Assembly: GCA_910579605.1 (NCBI GenBank)
Contig: CAJTUG010000003.1
Coordinates: 9,997 to 40,167, forward strand
Reading direction: 5' to 3'
DNA length: 30,171 nt
Source: an uncultured Muribaculaceae bacterium
Lineage (GTDB): Bacteria > Bacteroidota > Bacteroidia > Bacteroidales > Muribaculaceae
The position numbers and the translations under genes were made by a program. This document shows, piece by piece, positions 23,023 through 29,353 of the stretch. The number at the start of each line of letters is the position of its first letter. The first letter of the stretch is position 1. The notes below the pieces were generated by a model. It saw nothing but the letters and a program-made list of their open reading frames with translations, had not been told where the DNA came from and made no database searches.

Positions 23023-23784
23023 ATGGAAAAAACAGGTACTCTACGATTTGGCCGCAGTGTTTTAGTGGCTTTTGTATGGCAGAATTTGTTATTGCTGTGT
23101 TCTTTGTTTATCATGACTTTGGGGGTGGCGTTGGCCGTTCGTTCCAATCTTGGCAGTAGTGTTATATCTTCGGCGCCTCTCGCATTTACTTTAGCGGGTG
23201 AAAAAGGTCTGGTGCCCCAATTCTCGCTTGGCATCTACACCAATATTCTCAATTGTTGTCTTGTGGGTGCGCAGATGATAGTGCTCAGACGCCGTTTTGA
23301 AGCCGTGCAGCTTCTTCAGCTTTTAATCGGTTTTGTATTTGGGGTGCTCATTGATATTAATATGGCAATAACATCTTATTTAGATTGCAGTAGTTTGCCT
23401 ATGCAGCTTTTAACCCAAATTCTTGGCTGTACTGTTTTGGGCATAGGCATTGCGCTGGAGGTGCGCTGCGGTTCAATAACTATGCCGGGAGAGGGCTTGC
23501 CTGTTGCGATAAGCCGCATTACCGGAACGCCTTTCCCTAAAGTCAAAATATTTGTGGATATAGCATTGGTATTTGTTGCGATTGTGTCATCATATATATT
23601 TTTCGGGAAATGGATGTGGAATATCGTTGGTTTGGGAACTTTGTTTGCCATGGTGTACGTGGGTTTTGTAGTAAAAACAGTATCTCCTCATTTGAGATGG
23701 TTCGAGAAATTATTGGCTATGTCGGGCTTTAAACGAAAACTTTATGGTTTGGCAAGATTCATCGGTTTGTATTCTGATAAATGA
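23023..23784 (+). CDS. YczE/YitT-like (DUF6198-type) membrane protein
   Basis: The 253-aa protein has about five membrane helices: around 17-40, 67-85, 92-113, 125-145 and 175-198, with a further hydrophobic stretch near 205-220. The segment LGVALAVRSNLGSSVISSAPLAF in helix 1, ending in a polar re-entrant-like loop, and GIALEVRCGSITMPGEGLPVAI near the middle are the hallmark of the YczE/DUF6198 group, which is related to YitT transporters. The two similar 'G-A-L-E-V-R' type segments suggest internal duplication. No substrate is known. The 60-nt gap to the preceding gene has only a weak hairpin, so it probably belongs to the operon that starts at 18421. A strong terminator follows 10 nt after the stop. 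Confidence 0.8.
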   Translation: MEKTGTLRFGRSVLVAFVWQNLLLLCSLFIMTLGVALAVRSNLGSSVISSAPLAFTLAGEKGLVPQFSLGIYTNILNCCLVGAQMIVLRRRFEAVQLLQLLIGFVFGVLIDINMAITSYLDCSSLPMQLLTQILGCTVLGIGIALEVRCGSITMPGEGLPVAISRITGTPFPKVKIFVDIALVFVAIVSSYIFFGKWMWNIVGLGTLFAMVYVGFVVKTVSPHLRWFEKLLAMSGFKRKLYGLARFIGLYSDK

Positions 23785-23793
23785 CAATAAATG

Positions 23794-23827
23794 ATAAAGC
23801 GCCATACCTCCCGGTGTGGCGCTTTAT
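23794..23827 (+). terminator. Intrinsic terminator of the glutaminyl cyclase-to-YczE operon
   Basis: ATAAAGCGCCA / TGGCGCTTTAT, an 11-bp stem with an inner ACC-TCCC-GGT hairpin. The T content after the stem is modest (TATA), but the stem is long and symmetric. It could also act on the minus strand. Confidence 0.75.
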
Positions 23828-23890
23828 ATAGGTTGTAAAAACCATGAAGCCTAAATTATCTGATTTACCTTATAATTGAACCTTTTTACA
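23794..23890 (-). ncRNA. Candidate minus-strand small RNA ending at the operon terminator
   Basis: A minus-strand promoter-like pair (TTG at 23924-23926, 21 nt, TAACTTTG at 23895-23902) points toward the terminator stem at 23794-23827. No minus-strand coding frame lies between. Transcription from about 23890 would give an RNA of about 95 nt with the stem-loop at its 3' end. The minus-strand U tract is weak, and no homology is recognised. Confidence 0.25.
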
Positions 23891-23966
23891 GCAGCAAAGT
23901 TACTGCTAAAATAATGCTTGAGGCAAGTATTATGACATGTTTAAATAAAATATAAGCTCTTTATTT

Positions 23967-23989
23967 TGCTATATCATTATGTTATAGCA
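23967..23989. repeat. Inverted repeat upstream of the DUF6377 regulator gene
   Basis: TGCTATA, nine bases, TATAGCA: perfect 7-bp arms centred about 80 bp upstream of the regulator's -7 box. Operator-like, and possibly for autoregulation. The surrounding 23928-24060 is very AT-rich and has no coding frame. Confidence 0.35.
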
Positions 23990-24031
23990 GTATATGGTGT
24001 ATCAAATATTGTGATAAATATAAATATAAAA

Positions 24032-24062
24032 TTGTTATATTTAATAAAAATGGTTATCTTTG
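24032..24062 (+). promoter_or_regulatory. Promoter of the DUF6377 regulator gene
   Basis: TTG (24032-24034), 20 nt, TATCTTTG (24055-24062), 26 nt before the ATG at 24089. The -33 box matches three of four bases. Confidence 0.7.
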
Positions 24063-24088
24063 TGTGGTAAAATATAATCCGTTTGGCC

Positions 24089-25624
24089 ATGAAAAGATCT
24101 TTCGCAGTAATAGTCGCATTACTCCTTTTTGTAGTTGGTATGGCTTCAACACCAGGGCCTGATACAGAATTTGAAAATGCATATGTATCCTACAATGCTA
24201 AATATAGCAATAGAATGCATCGGTTAGACAGTCTGCGGATGTTGAGAACTACGATTGACGCCCCGGTCGAACGATTCGCATATACACATAAATTGGCAAG
24301 AGGATATATAGACAGAAATATAGATTCTGCATTGATGTTTTATGATCTTGGTATTTCAGAAGCATTATCTGCTGGTAATGATCATGATGCCAGTTTGTTG
24401 AAGCTTGAACGGCTTTCCGTAATGCCGCTTGCCGGTGCAGAAACTCCGGCAATTTATGAGTTTGAGCAGATGGATATACCTCAGACAGACTCGGTTCTTA
24501 CAAAGTATTATTTCCTTGCGGCGGCCAATTTGTTCAGAAGGATAAAAAAACACTATCCACGTAATCTTGACGGGAATTTTTTTCGTGAGAAGATTGTGGA
24601 AAACCTGGATTCGTTGTTGGCTTATTTGCCTTATAATTCGCTTGATGCAATTTACTATCGGGGCATATCGCATTATTACCATGGCCAGCTTAACGTGGCG
24701 GCGGCGACACTTTCAGATATTATTCCGGAACTTGAGCATGACCCTCCAAGATATTTGGAGGCCAACAGAATAGTGGCTGAATATTATAAATCGGTGCCAA
24801 ATAACCGTGGGAGAGCAAAGAATTATTATAGGCAGGCCCTTTTGAATGGTTTGAACCATGGGTATATTCCTCCTGATATTCTTGCTGAATACGGTAAAAT
24901 TCTATCTGATAACGGACAAAAATCATTAGGCTCCAAATATATAAAAAAAGCGCTTGAGATGGATGTGCAAAGTAATTTTCCGTTCAAACAAGTCGGTAAT
25001 ACACATTATGTATCTTTTGAACAGGAAAGGGAATGCAAATGGCTGATAATAGCTGTTGTAGCGCTCTCGATATTATTGACTGCAACTCTTGCACTTTACA
25101 TTGTGAAATATAGGCAGAAGAGGAACGCAGATATTGCTGCTGAAAAAGCCGCTGCTGTATACATGGCTAAAATTGCTCGTGAACAGCAGGCAGGATCTAT
25201 TCTCATTTCATTATTGGCAAATTCAATGGAGCAAGAAGCCGAAATGAATGTTTATGTAGAACGAAAGCTCACGGCTGGCCAGTCTAAAGACTTGTTTGAA
25301 AAAATCAAATCTGGCAGATACCTTCAAGAACAACGTTCTAAATTCTTTGGCCTTTTTGACGAGGCGTTTCTCTCCGTTTATCCGGATTTTGTGTCTAAAT
25401 TAAATTCTTTTCTATTGCCAGATAAGAGATTTGAGGAAGATAACATTGAAATCCTGACCCCTGAATTAAGGATTGCCGCCCTTATTAAATTAGGGCAGTT
25501 AGATAGTGAAAAAATTTCTAAGATGCTCGGTTTGAGCATAAATACAATCTACACTTACCGCAATCGTTTACGTAGTCGTGCACAGGACAGGACGCAAATT
25601 GAGTTAAAAATCAAAGAAATTTGA
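24089..25624 (+). CDS. TPR/transmembrane/HTH regulator, DUF6377-like
   Basis: The protein is 511 aa from the ATG at 24089; a TTG two codons upstream is less likely. It has a signal sequence (MKRSFAVIVALLLFVVGMAS), a helical, TPR-like periplasmic region to about residue 310, and one membrane helix (LIIAVVALSILLTATLALYIV). A coiled region follows, then a cytoplasmic part with FFGLFDEAFLSVYPDFVSKLN and a LuxR-like helix-turn-helix (LTPELRIAALIKLGQLDSEK, ISKMLGLSINTIYTYRNRL). This is the layout of Bacteroidota DUF6377 regulators, which sense in the periplasm and act in the cytoplasm. It stands alone between two noncoding regions of about 300 bp, so its targets are not evident. Codon use is more AT-rich than that of uvrC or tex. 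Confidence 0.85.
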   Translation: MKRSFAVIVALLLFVVGMASTPGPDTEFENAYVSYNAKYSNRMHRLDSLRMLRTTIDAPVERFAYTHKLARGYIDRNIDSALMFYDLGISEALSAGNDHDASLLKLERLSVMPLAGAETPAIYEFEQMDIPQTDSVLTKYYFLAAANLFRRIKKHYPRNLDGNFFREKIVENLDSLLAYLPYNSLDAIYYRGISHYYHGQLNVAAATLSDIIPELEHDPPRYLEANRIVAEYYKSVPNNRGRAKNYYRQALLNGLNHGYIPPDILAEYGKILSDNGQKSLGSKYIKKALEMDVQSNFPFKQVGNTHYVSFEQERECKWLIIAVVALSILLTATLALYIVKYRQKRNADIAAEKAAAVYMAKIAREQQAGSILISLLANSMEQEAEMNVYVERKLTAGQSKDLFEKIKSGRYLQEQRSKFFGLFDEAFLSVYPDFVSKLNSFLLPDKRFEEDNIEILTPELRIAALIKLGQLDSEKISKMLGLSINTIYTYRNRLRSRAQDRTQIELKIKEI

Positions 25625-25766
25625 TTTAAATAGCCTTATAATAGTTTATATTTGTTTGAGAACTTTAAAATAATAAGTAATTGATATATAGATAAATACA
25701 TATTAAAAATACCGAGTTTTATTTATATTTGCATTATATTGAGCTAAAAGAGGATGGCTTTTATCA

Positions 25767-25774
25767 TAATTTTG
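25767..25774 (+). promoter_or_regulatory. Promoter-like -7 element in the gap after the regulator
   Basis: TAATTTTG. Two further TAnnTTTG matches (25647-25654 and 25724-25731, both within TTTATATTTG) lie in the same AT-rich gap. None has a TTTG at the ideal -33 spacing. A 6-bp inverted repeat (TAAAAG 25745-25750 / CTTTTA 25758-25763) lies just upstream. Confidence 0.35.
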
Positions 25775-25780
25775 CAGTGT

Positions 25781-25918
25781 AAATAATTAATTCGGTCTAA
25801 GATTAAGACTTAAGAAAAAGAAACAAAGCAATCATATTAAGGATTTTTTAATGGTTTTAGGTATTTAGTGTTAGAAACACAAAGAAATAACCGCTCCGCG
25901 AGGAACGGTTTTTCTTTT
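25781..25918 (+). ncRNA. Candidate small RNA or long 3' UTR ending in a terminator
   Basis: Between the -7 element at 25767 and the terminator at 25889-25918 there is no coding frame worth naming. A predicted transcript of about 138 nt would contain a GTGTT-AGA-AACAC hairpin (near 25868-25880) and the terminal stem. It could equally be the 3' UTR of the DUF6377 gene. I recognise no Rfam-type family. Confidence 0.3.
25889..25918 (+). terminator. Intrinsic terminator on the plus strand
   Basis: AACCG-C-TCC-GCGA-GGA-A-CGGTT stem with one C/A mismatch, then TTTTTCTTTT. It is clearly oriented on the plus strand, about 265 nt past the regulator stop. Confidence 0.8.
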
Positions 25919-25960
25919 ATATACCATGCTATTGGCTGATAGATATTTTATCTGATAGCT

Positions 25961-26791
25961 CTAAATAAGTTGGCTGAGAGGTTTACGGGGGAACGCGTCA
26001 ATAAAACTTTCTGGAGTGGAGTTTATTATACTTATCCCTTTTGCGGCTGCAAATGACGCAATATCGTGGTAACTCTTGAATGCGACAGCGAAACTTCCTA
26101 CAATTTCGTGTAGGCGGTAACCTTGGTATTCATGCCGTACACGGATTTCTTCCTGCTTGGATTCTTTGTAGAAATGAGGTTGGATAGAGATAACTTCGTT
26201 GTTATCGTTGACAGAGATGGTTTTCATCCATGAGTGGTCTGCGCCTACAATCACTATCTGGTGGAAACCTAACCATATCCCCGACATTATGGCAGGGATT
26301 AATACGTTGCGAGGGCGAGGCATTGCCATTTTTGCGGAATATACGATTTTTGTAAACCATCCGAAACCCTCCGCTCCAATGGCGTTGATGCTCTCGACTC
26401 GCTGTTTTAGAGATTTTACCCTTTTGCAACCGAGAAATTTACGGGGCACAAGAACAGTTAAATTCCATTTAGCAGCGTTGAGGTTTTCCCAAAGTCTGTC
26501 TACGTTTTCGTCTTGTCCTTTGTCTATGAAAAAATGCGGGTCAACCAAGATATAGAAATATGGCTTTATTTCTTTGAATTGTGGCGAGTTGGCAGCGAAA
26601 TTTACCGCCATTGTTGAAAACTTAGTCAAACTTTGGCCGTGCTGCTCGAATATTTTGTTGAGTGAAGGACCATTGGCAAGTATCAACAAAGGTTTGTTGC
26701 AGTTGTGCCTGCGCAATTCTCCAGGCCTCCAGCCGAGCGCTATTTTTGCACACGATTTTATGGTGTTGAAAAGGTCGTCGGAAAATCCCAT
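25961..26791 (-). CDS. DUF115/MptE-like protein (possible glycosyltransferase-like fold)
   Basis: The 276-aa protein is soluble with no signal peptide. Motifs are LLILANGPSL at 35-44, YILVDPHFFID at 80-90, IPAIMSGIWLGFHQIVIVGADHSW at 165-188, and INSTPESFIDAFPR at 256-269. This set resembles the 6-hydroxymethylpterin diphosphokinase MptE-like/DUF115 proteins often found in Bacteroidota surface-glycan loci. The N/GPSL start and the G-x-D strand also recall GT42 sialyltransferases (CST-II). Both families use a nucleotide-bound donor, so a transferase acting on glycan precursors is a reasonable guess; a folate role is less likely given the context. It starts 3 nt after the epimerase-like stop and is probably co-transcribed with it. 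Confidence 0.7.
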   Translation of the reverse strand: MGFSDDLFNTIKSCAKIALGWRPGELRRHNCNKPLLILANGPSLNKIFEQHGQSLTKFSTMAVNFAANSPQFKEIKPYFYILVDPHFFIDKGQDENVDRLWENLNAAKWNLTVLVPRKFLGCKRVKSLKQRVESINAIGAEGFGWFTKIVYSAKMAMPRPRNVLIPAIMSGIWLGFHQIVIVGADHSWMKTISVNDNNEVISIQPHFYKESKQEEIRVRHEYQGYRLHEIVGSFAVAFKSYHDIASFAAAKGISIINSTPESFIDAFPRKPLSQLI

Positions 26792-26794
26792 AAT

Positions 26795-27511
26795 TCAGAG
26801 GCTTTCGTGGTCGTAGATATGAGTGCGCATATATTCGACAACAGGAGTCGGACGGAAATCTGTTGCCGATTGGATTGACCTGCTGTCGAAAGTTAGGGAG
26901 CTGGTGTATAACCTGTATTTTTTGCCGTATAGTAGCCGGCCGAGCCATCGTTGAGGCCCTGTGCTTAGGTTGGAAATTCGTTTGTTGCCCATGCGGAAAG
27001 CAATAGCTTCGGCTAAATCGTGTATTGTGGGATCTTGTCCGTCTGTGAGGTTGAAAATTTGCAAATGCGTATTTCTCTTTGCAATAACAGCCATGGCAGC
27101 ACGGGGAATGTCGGATGCATGAACGGCACTTACTCTTGCTTCGTTGTCTGGAAAATGGAAAAAACGGCCACGATAAATCTCTTCCGCCAAATCCATAGGG
27201 AAGCCATTCATGCCGGTGCCTATTATATTGGCACAGCGCAAGATTATGCCTCCTATACCGACCTGGGCGCACAAGTTTATGAATTCCTTTTCGTATTCTG
27301 CAAGAATGCAACCGGTTGATAGACGAGAATCTTCGTCGTAGCCAAAACCTTCGGTTGCTTCGTAGATGTCTGTTGACGATACCATAACAGCTGCCGCTGG
27401 GCTGCCGTTGGCAATGTCGGCACTTATTTCCCAATTTTCAAAAAACTTTTTGAAATAAGGCCTCACAAATGTCTTAGTAGGGGTAAAAAGAAATAATATG
27501 GGTTTTTCCAT
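26795..27511 (-). CDS. Epimerase/SDR-like protein lacking the N-terminal nucleotide-binding region
   Basis: The protein is 238 aa from ATG 27511; a start at 27547 adds 12 hydrophobic residues. The middle and C-terminal parts match extended SDR/NAD-epimerases: VMVSSTDIYEATEGFG (the SS-x-x-Y strand with the catalytic Ser/Thr), IILRCANIIGTGMNG (the LR-x-x-N-x-x-G-x-G stretch), VSAVHASDIPRAAMAVI, and IFNLTDGQDPTIHDLAEAI. The usual GxxGxxG at the N-terminus is absent: only about 40 residues precede the SS-x-x-Y strand instead of about 110. The YxxxK pair is not aligned (AEYEKEF has a K two residues after Y). An in-frame stop at 27551-27553 prevents a longer version. Cofactor binding is therefore doubtful; it may be a non-catalytic partner of the DUF115-like protein. 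Confidence 0.7.
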   Translation of the reverse strand: MEKPILFLFTPTKTFVRPYFKKFFENWEISADIANGSPAAAVMVSSTDIYEATEGFGYDEDSRLSTGCILAEYEKEFINLCAQVGIGGIILRCANIIGTGMNGFPMDLAEEIYRGRFFHFPDNEARVSAVHASDIPRAAMAVIAKRNTHLQIFNLTDGQDPTIHDLAEAIAFRMGNKRISNLSTGPQRWLGRLLYGKKYRLYTSSLTFDSRSIQSATDFRPTPVVEYMRTHIYDHESL

Positions 27512-27514
27512 ACA

Positions 27515-27522
27515 CAAAATTA
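27515..27522 (-). promoter_or_regulatory. Promoter -7 element overlapping the start of the epimerase-like gene
   Basis: The minus strand reads TAATTTTG, three bases before the ATG at 27511. With the usual spacing, transcription would start at or next to that ATG, giving a leaderless mRNA. The best TTTG upstream (27538-27541) is 15 nt away, shorter than ideal. Confidence 0.35.
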
Positions 27523-27555
27523 CAAAAAACTCGCCAACAAAAGCCATAGTTCACC

Positions 27556-27573
27556 CAAAATTTAATAATTTTG
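27556..27573. promoter_or_regulatory. Shared palindromic divergent promoter region (GlsA-like / epimerase-like)
   Basis: CAAAATT, TAAT, AATTTTG: perfect 7-bp arms. On the plus strand it supplies TAATTTTG (27566-27573), 17 nt before the GlsA-like ATG at 27591. On the minus strand it supplies a near match ending in TTTG at 27556, close to the alternative epimerase start at 27547. Confidence 0.5.
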
Positions 27574-27590
27574 TAGTTTGAAAATCAAAC

Positions 27591-28421
27591 ATGGAATCTC
27601 AGGGCCCTATAAAAATAGATTTATCTGCAGTTCTCAAGCAACGGTTAGGCGCAAAGAGCTGGTTGATCCCATCTTTTGCGGTAAGAAAGTTGGAGAGGCT
27701 CATTTGCCAGGAGCAGATGAACGATATTTTGCAAAAGACCTATCCCAAACGAGGGGCAGATTTTTGCGATGCGGTTTTGGACTATCTGGGAGTGACTGTA
27801 GACGTAGATAATGCAGACTTGCTCCCTCCGTCGCCCAGAGTTATAATAGTTTCTAATCATCCATTGGGGGGATTAGACGGGATATGCTTGCTATCGGTGC
27901 TTAGCAAGCATTATGGTCAACCGGTGAAATGCGTGGTCAATGACTTGCTTTCTGCTGTTGAACCATTGTCGGATTGCTTCATACCCATAAATAAACATGG
28001 CTCTCAAAACCGAAAGGCAGTAAAGGCTCTTGATGAGGCATTTGCTGCAGACGGCCCTGTTGTAGTATTTCCTGCAGGCTTGGTGTCTCGGCTTGGAACC
28101 GACGGCAAAGTGGCAGATTTGCAGTGGAATAAAATGTTTGTGTCAAAAGCCATAGAAACAGGTAGGCCTGTAGTCCCTGTTTTCTTCAACGGAAAAAATA
28201 GCCCTGGGTTCTATAGTGCTGCACGTCGCCGTGTGAAACTCGGGCTCAAATTTAACTACGAGATGATACTCTTGCCTCGCGAAATTTTCAGAAATGTAAA
28301 CTCAAGGTTTGTCGTTTCCGTGGGGCGGGCTATTGATCCCTCAAGGCTCAAAGGCGGAAAAGACGCGTCGGCATCAGCCGCTTTTGTCCGAAATCTTGTC
28401 TATCAATTATCACAGAAATGA
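27591..28421 (+). CDS. glsA: GlsA-like lysophospholipid/glycine-lipid O-acyltransferase
   Basis: The 276-aa protein belongs to the PlsC-type acyltransferase superfamily. Block I is SNHPLGGLDGI (His90, Asp96, five residues between). Block III is VVVFPAGLVSR (160-163 FPAG), and block IV is PVVPVFFNGKNS. No signal or membrane helix is present. Its 4-nt overlap (ATGA, 28418-28421) with an OlsB/GNAT-type N-acyltransferase gene matches the GlsB-GlsA pair of Bacteroides thetaiotaomicron. There the N-acyltransferase acylates glycine and the O-acyltransferase adds a second chain to the hydroxy group, making glycine lipids. The name rests on this pairing and the HPxGGxDG motif; a general lysophosphatidate acyltransferase is the alternative. 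Its -7 element is 17 nt upstream. Confidence 0.8.
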   Translation: MESQGPIKIDLSAVLKQRLGAKSWLIPSFAVRKLERLICQEQMNDILQKTYPKRGADFCDAVLDYLGVTVDVDNADLLPPSPRVIIVSNHPLGGLDGICLLSVLSKHYGQPVKCVVNDLLSAVEPLSDCFIPINKHGSQNRKAVKALDEAFAADGPVVVFPAGLVSRLGTDGKVADLQWNKMFVSKAIETGRPVVPVFFNGKNSPGFYSAARRRVKLGLKFNYEMILLPREIFRNVNSRFVVSVGRAIDPSRLKGGKDASASAAFVRNLVYQLSQK

Positions 28422-29347
28422 ACCAAAAAATCATCGATCCAATCGACACTGCACTGATTGAGCAAGAACTGACTCCGCAACGTTTCCTCCGAAATACAAA
28501 CAAAGGAGGCAATCATATTTATGTGGTTTCAAGCCACGAAGCGCCCAACACCATGCGCGAAATAGGGCGCCTGCGCGAAATTGCGTTCAGGACAGCAGGT
28601 GGCGGAACAGGCAAAGATTGCGATATAGACCTTTTTGATACCATGGAGCCTCCATGCAAGCAGTTGATTGTATGGGATCCTGATAGCAAGCTTATTTTGG
28701 GCGGCTACCGATTTATTTGCGGAGAAGATATCCGTCTGGACGACCAAGGACGGCCAAGAATTGCAACAAGTCATATGTTTGATTTTTCCGACGTATTTAT
28801 TCGTGACTATCTGCCGTATACAATAGAGTTGGGTCGTTCGTTTGTAAGACCGGAATATCAAAGCTCGCGAGCCGGCGCCAAGGCTATTTATGCGCTTGAT
28901 AATCTGTGGGACGGATTAGGATCTCTCACAGTCCTCCATCCTGACGTAAAATATTTGTTCGGTAAGGTTACTATGTACCCAAGCTATACCGAAGAGTGCC
29001 GCGACATGATTCTATTTTTCCTCAACAAACATTTCCCCGACCCCGATAAACTGGTCGTTCCCATAAAACCGCTTGCCACTAAAGCCGACCCTAAATACTT
29101 GGCGACACTATTCTCTGGCAACGATTTTAAATCCGACTATCGTATTCTCAACAAAGAAGTCCATAAACATGGCCTGTCCATTCCGCCCCTCGTTAATGCA
29201 TATATGAGCCTTAGCCCTACAATGAGAATGTTTGGTACGGCAATAAACGATGAGTTTGGCGATGTGGAGGAAAGCGGTATTTTCTTGACGATAGCCGATA
29301 TTTTTGAAGAAAAAAAAGAACGTCATATAAATTCATTTCATCCTTAA
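28418..29347 (+). CDS. glsB: GlsB/OlsB-like N-acyltransferase (GNAT fold)
   Basis: The 309-aa protein shows the OlsB/hemolysin-type GNAT signature: REIAFRTAGGGTGKDCDIDLFD near 54-74, a beta strand with KLILGGYRF, and ELGRSFVRPEYQ at 137-148. GKVTMYPSYTEECRDMILFFL follows. These enzymes acylate the amino group of ornithine or glycine from acyl-ACP; in Bacteroides the product is N-acyl-glycine for glycine lipids. Translational coupling to the upstream O-acyltransferase supports the glycine-lipid assignment over ornithine. It ends 6 nt before purB, so the envelope-lipid pair and a purine gene are probably on one transcript, an unexplained coupling. Confidence 0.86.
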   Translation: MNQKIIDPIDTALIEQELTPQRFLRNTNKGGNHIYVVSSHEAPNTMREIGRLREIAFRTAGGGTGKDCDIDLFDTMEPPCKQLIVWDPDSKLILGGYRFICGEDIRLDDQGRPRIATSHMFDFSDVFIRDYLPYTIELGRSFVRPEYQSSRAGAKAIYALDNLWDGLGSLTVLHPDVKYLFGKVTMYPSYTEECRDMILFFLNKHFPDPDKLVVPIKPLATKADPKYLATLFSGNDFKSDYRILNKEVHKHGLSIPPLVNAYMSLSPTMRMFGTAINDEFGDVEESGIFLTIADIFEEKKERHINSFHP

Positions 29348-29353
29348 GCTCCT

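Noticed and set aside
23016..23234. Minus-strand 72-aa frame and similar short antisense frames across the window
   Set aside because: No motif, no promoter-like element in the right place, and each is antisense to a recognisable gene.
26622..27434. 270-aa minus-strand frame overlapping two genes in another frame
   Set aside because: Arg/His/Gln-rich shadow sequence. The epimerase-like and DUF115-like frames carry the conserved motifs.
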